NCBI GenBank assembly: GCA_913063035.1
Contig: CAJXYS010000019.1
Coordinates: 1 to 57,092 of the forward strand
Source of the DNA: an uncultured Maritimibacter sp.
GTDB taxonomy: Bacteria; Pseudomonadota; Alphaproteobacteria; Rhodobacterales; Rhodobacteraceae
Direction of reading: 5' to 3'
Length of the DNA: 57,092 nt
The notes beneath the pieces are model-generated. The model was given only the letters and a program-made list of their open reading frames with translations, was not told the DNA's origin and searched no databases. Positions within the stretch are counted from its first letter, which is position 1, and each line of letters begins with the position of its first letter. Position numbers and translations under genes: made by a program. This document shows positions 53,224 to 57,092 of the stretch, in pieces.

Positions 53224-54660
53224 ATGCCCGACACGCTGCTACAACCCCTGGCCGAGATCGTCGGCGCGGCCCATGTTCTGACCGACGCGGACGCCCGCGC
53301 GCCATACGAGGAAGACGCGACCGGCACCTACCGGAGCCAGGCGCGCGCCGTCGTCCGGCCCGCCGACACGGCCCAGGTCGCCGCCGTCATGCGGCTGGCC
53401 CACGAGACGGGCACGCCGGTGGTGCCGCTCGGCGGCAATACCGGGGTCTCGGGCGGCGCCTGGGCCGGTGCGGAGCAGGGCGCGATCCTGCTCTCGCTCG
53501 AACGGCTTTCCCGCATCCGCGAGATCCGCCCGGGGGCACGCCTCGCCATCGTCGAGGCCGGCGTGGTGCTCGAGACCCTGCACCGGGCGGTGACGGATCA
53601 CGGCCTGATCTTCCCGCTGGTCTTCGGGGCGCGCGGCAGTTGCACGATCGGCGGCAACCTGGCGACCAATGCCGGCGGGTCGAACGTGCTGCGATACGGC
53701 AACACGCGGGCGCTGACCCTCGGGGTCGAGGTCGTCACCCCCGACGGGCGCGTGATGGACCTGATGACCGAGCTTCACAAGGACAACACCGGCTACGACC
53801 TGAAGGATCTCTATATCGGCGCCGAAGGCACGCTCGGCGTCATCACGGCGGCGGTGCTGAAACTGGCGCCCGCGCCCCGCGCCTACGCGACCGCGATGCT
53901 GGCCGTGCCGCGGCTTTCGGCGGCGCTTGACCTGCTGAACCGCCTGCAGGCGACCACGGGCGGCGCGGTGGAGGCGTTCGAATACATGCCCGGGGCCTAC
54001 ATGGACGCCCTTGCCGAACGCTTCCCGGATACCCGGCCGGTCTTCGGGGAAACGCATCCGATCAACGTCCTGGTCGAGATCGGGGCCACCGCGCCCCGCG
54101 ATGCGGCGCCCGGCCCCGACGGGCGCCTGCCCGTCACGGCGGTGCTGGAGGACGCGCTCGGCGAGATGCTGGAGGCCGGCCAGCTGACCGACGCCGTCAT
54201 CGCCCAGACCGAGGCCCAGCGCCGCGAGATCTGGGCCCGGCGCGAAGCCGCCTACGAGGTCTCGGTGATGCGCCGGCCGGTGGTGAACAACGATATCGCG
54301 CTGCCGCTCGACAAGGTGGAACCCTTTCTCGACCGCATGGCCGAAACGCTGCCGGAAATCGCCCCCGGTGCAGAGGACATCACCGTCGGCCATCTCGGCG
54401 ACGGCAACCTGCATTACTGCGTCTGGCTGGACCGCTGCGCCACGCCGGGGGATCCGGCGCTCCGCGAACGGGTGCTCGAGACGGTGGAGGACGCGGTGCA
54501 GGATCTCGGCGGCACCTTCTCGGCCGAGCACGGGATCGGCCACACCAAGCGCGGCACCATGGCGCGGCGCAAGGATCCGGCCGCGCTGGAGGTGATGCGC
54601 GCGATCAAGGCCGCGCTCGACCCCAAGGGCATCATGAACCCGGGCAAGGTCCTGCCCTGA
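53224..54660 (+). CDS. FAD-linked 2-hydroxyacid dehydrogenase (GlcD/D-lactate dehydrogenase family)
   Basis: This 478-residue FAD-linked oxidase has an N-terminal PCMH-type FAD domain (VPLGGNTGVSGGAW, GSCTIGGNLATNAGGSNV, GAEGTLGVIT) and a C-terminal substrate domain with VGHLGDGNLHY and SAEHGIGHTKRG, typical of D-lactate and D-2-hydroxyglutarate dehydrogenases. In the proposed pathway it could oxidise sulfolactate, as SlcD-type enzymes do; a glycolate, lactate or 2-hydroxyglutarate role is the alternative. ACGGAGG fixes the start. It is the last gene of the cluster and is followed by a terminator hairpin. Confidence 0.85.
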   Translation: MPDTLLQPLAEIVGAAHVLTDADARAPYEEDATGTYRSQARAVVRPADTAQVAAVMRLAHETGTPVVPLGGNTGVSGGAWAGAEQGAILLSLERLSRIREIRPGARLAIVEAGVVLETLHRAVTDHGLIFPLVFGARGSCTIGGNLATNAGGSNVLRYGNTRALTLGVEVVTPDGRVMDLMTELHKDNTGYDLKDLYIGAEGTLGVITAAVLKLAPAPRAYATAMLAVPRLSAALDLLNRLQATTGGAVEAFEYMPGAYMDALAERFPDTRPVFGETHPINVLVEIGATAPRDAAPGPDGRLPVTAVLEDALGEMLEAGQLTDAVIAQTEAQRREIWARREAAYEVSVMRRPVVNNDIALPLDKVEPFLDRMAETLPEIAPGAEDITVGHLGDGNLHYCVWLDRCATPGDPALRERVLETVEDAVQDLGGTFSAEHGIGHTKRGTMARRKDPAALEVMRAIKAALDPKGIMNPGKVLP

Positions 54661-54670
54661 CGGCCGGGGT

Positions 54671-54687
54671 CCGGCCCTTCGGGCCGG
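54671..54687 (+). terminator. Terminator after the FAD-linked dehydrogenase
   Basis: CCGGCCC (54671-54677)-TTC-GGGCCGG (54681-54687), a tight hairpin 10 bases after the stop, followed by TATTTCG. It closes the catabolic operon and lies next to palindromic repeat copy 3. Confidence 0.6.
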
Positions 54688-54693
54688 TATTTC

Positions 54694-54773
54694 GCGCTCC
54701 GCGCGAGGATATTTGGCCCACTTGGAAGGCAGGCATGCCGTCTCCAAGTGGCGGAAATATCCCCGTCGGAGAC
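54694..54773. repeat. Long palindromic repeat, copy 3
   Basis: Inner arms CCACTTGGA (54718-54726) and TCCAAGTGG (54743-54751) are identical to copies 1 and 2. Outer arms are diverged (left GCGCTCCGCGCGAGGATATTT, 54694-54714, against a right arm AAATATCCCCGTCGGAGAC, 54755-54773). It lies between the convergent stops of the FAD-linked dehydrogenase and hemC. Confidence 0.82.
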
Positions 54774-54795
54774 ATCGAATCGCCGCGAAGCGGCC

Positions 54796-55743
54796 TCAGG
54801 ACAGCCAGTCGAGAAAGCCCGGACCGGCGCGGCCCAGCAGCGACCGGGCAAGCTCCCGCCCCATGGCCGTACCGTCCGCGACCGGGCCGCTGATCTCGTC
54901 GGCATGCGCCTCGGAGCCGTCGGGGCGCAGGATCTCGCCGCGCAGCCGCAGCGTTCCGTCGGTCACCTCGGCCAGCCCGGCGATGGGCGTTTCGCAGGAG
55001 CCGTCGAGCTCTGCCAGGAAGGCCCGCTCTGCCGCGAGCCGCTCCGCGGTCGCGGCGTCGTGGATCGGCGCCAGCAGGGCGGCCATCCGGTGATCGTCGG
55101 CGCGCCGTTCGATCCCGATGGCCCCCTGCGCGATCGCCGGCAGCATTTCCGTGTCGGGCACCGGGCCGCGGGCCACCTCGGCCATGCCGAGCCGGTTCAG
55201 GCCGGCCATGGCGAGGAAGGTACAGCGCGCCACGCCGTCCTCGAGCTTGCGGAGGCGCGTCTGCACGTTGCCGCGGAACTCCACCACCTCGAGATCGGGG
55301 CGGCGGTGCAGCATCTGCGCGCGCCGCCGCAGGCTGGAGGTGCCCACCACGTCGCCCGCGGCGAGGTCGAAGATGCTGTCGATATGGGGCGACACGAAGG
55401 CGTCGCGCGGATCCTCGCGCGGCAGGTAGCAGTCGAGCACGAGCCCGCCGGGCTGCGCGACCGGCATGTCCTTCATCGAGTGGACCGCGATGTCGATCTC
55501 GCCGCCCAGCATCGCCTCCTCGATTTCCTTGGTGAAGAGCCCCTTGCCGCCGATCTCCTTCAGCGGGCGGTCCTGAACCCGGTCGCCGGTGGTCTTGATG
55601 ACCACGACCTCGAAGGCGGACTCCTCGGCGCCATGGGCGGCCATCAGGCGCGCGCGGGTCTCGTAGGCCTGGGCCAGCGCCAGCGGCGAGCCGCGGGTGC
55701 CGATCTTCAGCGGTCGGTCGGGGGTCGGGATCTCGATGCTCAT
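54796..55743 (-). CDS. hemC: Hydroxymethylbilane synthase (porphobilinogen deaminase)
   Basis: This 315-residue haem-pathway enzyme polymerises four porphobilinogen units to hydroxymethylbilane. KIGTRGSPLALAQA starts the protein, HSMKDMP and SSLRRRAQMLHRRPD are the substrate/cofactor-binding Arg regions, and the dipyrromethane cofactor Cys is in DGSCETPIAG. It is divergent from hemE with 107 bases between, in which GCGTCA-N15-TGACGC (55767-55793) is an inverted repeat. Confidence 0.97.
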   Translation of the reverse strand: MSIEIPTPDRPLKIGTRGSPLALAQAYETRARLMAAHGAEESAFEVVVIKTTGDRVQDRPLKEIGGKGLFTKEIEEAMLGGEIDIAVHSMKDMPVAQPGGLVLDCYLPREDPRDAFVSPHIDSIFDLAAGDVVGTSSLRRRAQMLHRRPDLEVVEFRGNVQTRLRKLEDGVARCTFLAMAGLNRLGMAEVARGPVPDTEMLPAIAQGAIGIERRADDHRMAALLAPIHDAATAERLAAERAFLAELDGSCETPIAGLAEVTDGTLRLRGEILRPDGSEAHADEISGPVADGTAMGRELARSLLGRAGPGFLDWLS

Positions 55744-55850
55744 GACGCTTTCCTAGCCGGGCGGCCGCGTCAGGGCAACGGTCGTGCTGACGCATTGACA
55801 TCCGCGCGCGGGCGCGGAATGTCTCGCAGGAGTGACAGACGGGAGGATCC

Positions 55851-56882
55851 ATGGCCGACGACAGATTGCTGATGCGCGCGCTCCGGGGCGAGACGCTGCC
55901 CGTTCCGCCCGTCTGGATGATGCGACAGGCCGGGCGCTACCTGCCCGAATACCGCGCCACGCGGGCCCAGGCCGGCGACTTCCTGTCGCTCTGCTACACG
56001 CCCGAGCTGGCCGCCGAGGTGACGCTCCAGCCGATCCGGCGCTACGGCTTCGACGCCTCGATCCTCTTCGCGGACATTCTGCTGGTGCCGCAGGCGCTCG
56101 GGGCGGATCTCTGGTTCGTGACCGGCGAGGGGCCGCGGCTGTCCACCGTCACCGGCGCCGCCGATTTCGCCGCGCTGAAACCGGCGGAGGCGATTCACGA
56201 GACCCTGTCGCCGATCTACGAGACCGTGCGCATCCTGCGCCGCGAACTGCCGGCGGAGGTGCCGCTCATCGGGTTCGCGGGGGCGCCATGGACGGTGGCG
56301 ACCTACATGATCGCCGGCCGCGGTACGCCCGACCAGGGGCCGGCGCATCGGCTCAAGGACACCGACCCCGAGACCTTCGGCCATCTCATCGATCTTCTGA
56401 CGGAGGCCACGACGGCCTACCTTCTGGCGCAGGTCGCGGCCGGCGCCGAGGTGGTGAAGCTCTTCGACAGCTGGGCCGGCTCGCTCAAGGGCGCGGATTT
56501 CGACCGTTTCGCGCTGGAACCGGCGAAGAAGATCATCGCTGCGCTGAAGGCCGCGCATCCCGACCTGCCCGTCATCACCTTCCCGCGCGAGGCCGGCCCC
56601 CGCTATGACGGCTTCGCCCGGGCCACCGGTGCGGATTGCGTCGCGCTCGATACCGCGGTGGACGCGGCCTGGGCCGCGGAGGTGCTGCAGCCCCAGAGCT
56701 GCGTGCAGGGCAATCTCGACCCGCAGCTGCTGGTCGAGGGCGGGCAGCGCCTGATCGACGAGACCAGGCGCATCGTCGGTGCCTTCTCCGGCGGGCCGCA
56801 TGTCTTCAACCTCGGCCACGGGATCACGCCGCAGGCGGACCCGGCCAATGTCGACATCATGCTGGAAGCGATTCGCGGCTGA
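55851..56882 (+). CDS. hemE: Uroporphyrinogen decarboxylase
   Basis: This 343-residue enzyme decarboxylates uroporphyrinogen III to coproporphyrinogen [20 protein letters not shown] at residues 17-34 and [16 protein letters not shown] are the standard family segments, and the catalytic Asp lies in [16 protein letters not shown] at 55795-55800 upstream could be a -35 box. It is followed after 18 bases by the convergent end of hemF, so three haem genes lie together. Confidence 0.97.
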   Translation: MADDRLLMRALRGETLPVPPVWMMRQAGRYLPEYRATRAQAGDFLSLCYTPELAAEVTLQPIRRYGFDASILFADILLVPQALGADLWFVTGEGPRLSTVTGAADFAALKPAEAIHETLSPIYETVRILRRELPAEVPLIGFAGAPWTVATYMIAGRGTPDQGPAHRLKDTDPETFGHLIDLLTEATTAYLLAQVAAGAEVVKLFDSWAGSLKGADFDRFALEPAKKIIAALKAAHPDLPVITFPREAGPRYDGFARATGADCVALDTAVDAAWAAEVLQPQSCVQGNLDPQLLVEGGQRLIDETRRIVGAFSGGPHVFNLGHGITPQADPANVDIMLEAIRG

Positions 56883-56900
56883 GCCGCCGCGAAACCGTTG

Positions 56901-57092
56901 TCACGGCCACTTCGCGATCGGCGGCAGGCTCATCAGCACGGCATCGGGGTCATGTCCGGTCTCCAGACCGAACTTGGTGCCCCGGTCGTAGACGAGGTTG
57001 TACTCGGCATAGAGCCCACGGTAGGCGAGTTGCGCCTCGCGCTCCGCCGCGTTCCAGGCGGTGTCGCGCCGTTTCTCGGTGATCGGCAGGAA
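56901..57092 (-). CDS. hemF: Coproporphyrinogen III oxidase, aerobic (C-terminal fragment)
   Basis: The last 63 residues of an oxygen-dependent coproporphyrinogen oxidase, reading in from the window edge: FLPITEKRRDTAWNAAEREA, RGLYAEYNLVYDRGTKFGL and the ending MSLPPIAKWP are typical of HemF. The enzyme makes protoporphyrinogen IX. The stop is at 56901. The remainder lies beyond the window. Confidence 0.95.
   Translation of the reverse strand, partial: FLPITEKRRDTAWNAAEREAQLAYRGLYAEYNLVYDRGTKFGLETGHDPDAVLMSLPPIAKWP

Overview
The window looks like a chromosomal piece of a high-GC alphaproteobacterium of the Rhodobacterales (Roseobacter/Paracoccus-type). The reasons are strong G/C third-position bias, three TRAP transporters, the sucB-lpd arrangement, an ectoine operon with a dedicated aspartokinase, a SelD fused to an NADH-dehydrogenase-like domain, and a paa cluster with both PaaR and PaaX. 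Ectoine synthesis and TRAP systems suggest a salt-exposed, probably marine, heterotroph. I see no insertion sequence, prophage, CRISPR array or replication origin. Genes are densely packed and no gene-free gap exceeds 300 bases.

Layout. 1-4.6 kb: end of the 2-oxoglutarate dehydrogenase E2 gene, two MAPEG membrane proteins, lpd, a GntR regulator, a YgjP-type metallopeptidase, a FYDLN-acid protein and tRNA-Ala(GGC). 4.7-14.6 kb: typA, an exported histidine phosphatase, a flavin oxidoreductase of the N-methylproline/dimethylglycine demethylase type, an RpiR regulator and a TAXI-type TRAP transporter with a UspA protein. 14.8-32.3 kb: a phenylacetate (paa) catabolic island. It holds paaJABCDE plus an extra PaaA-like ferritin-fold protein; the opposite-strand operon paaG-paaI-paaK-paaR; a divergent run of a bifunctional hydratase/dehydrogenase, a DctPQM TRAP transporter and paaZ; then a second thioesterase and paaX. 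Promoter and operator signatures link all three paa transcripts to PaaR. 32.3-38.3 kb: SelD fusion and selenouridine synthase, then a DNA ligase D split into three genes. 38.4-43.0 kb: ectABC-ask with divergent MarR-type ectR.

43.0-54.7 kb is the most exciting region. It holds a DeoR regulator, a DctQMP TRAP transporter, a di-haem peroxidase-like protein, a PfkB kinase closely resembling sulfofructose kinase YihV (Lys27 and Asn109 at the same numbers, and the aligned Arg), a LacD/YihT-type class I aldolase, a fucose-isomerase-like protein, a Gfo/Idh/MocA protein and a FAD-linked 2-hydroxyacid dehydrogenase. I read it as a candidate sulfoglycolytic (sulfo-EMP-type) sulfoquinovose operon: TRAP uptake, possible NAD-dependent sulfoquinovosidase, isomerase, kinase, aldolase, and oxidation of the C3 sulfonate. 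This is inference from families, residues and gene order. 54.8-57.1 kb holds the haem genes hemC, hemE and the end of hemF.

Three copies of a long palindromic repeat (core CCACTTGGA...TCCAAGTGG) sit next to gene ends at 7.2, 34.5 and 54.7 kb.
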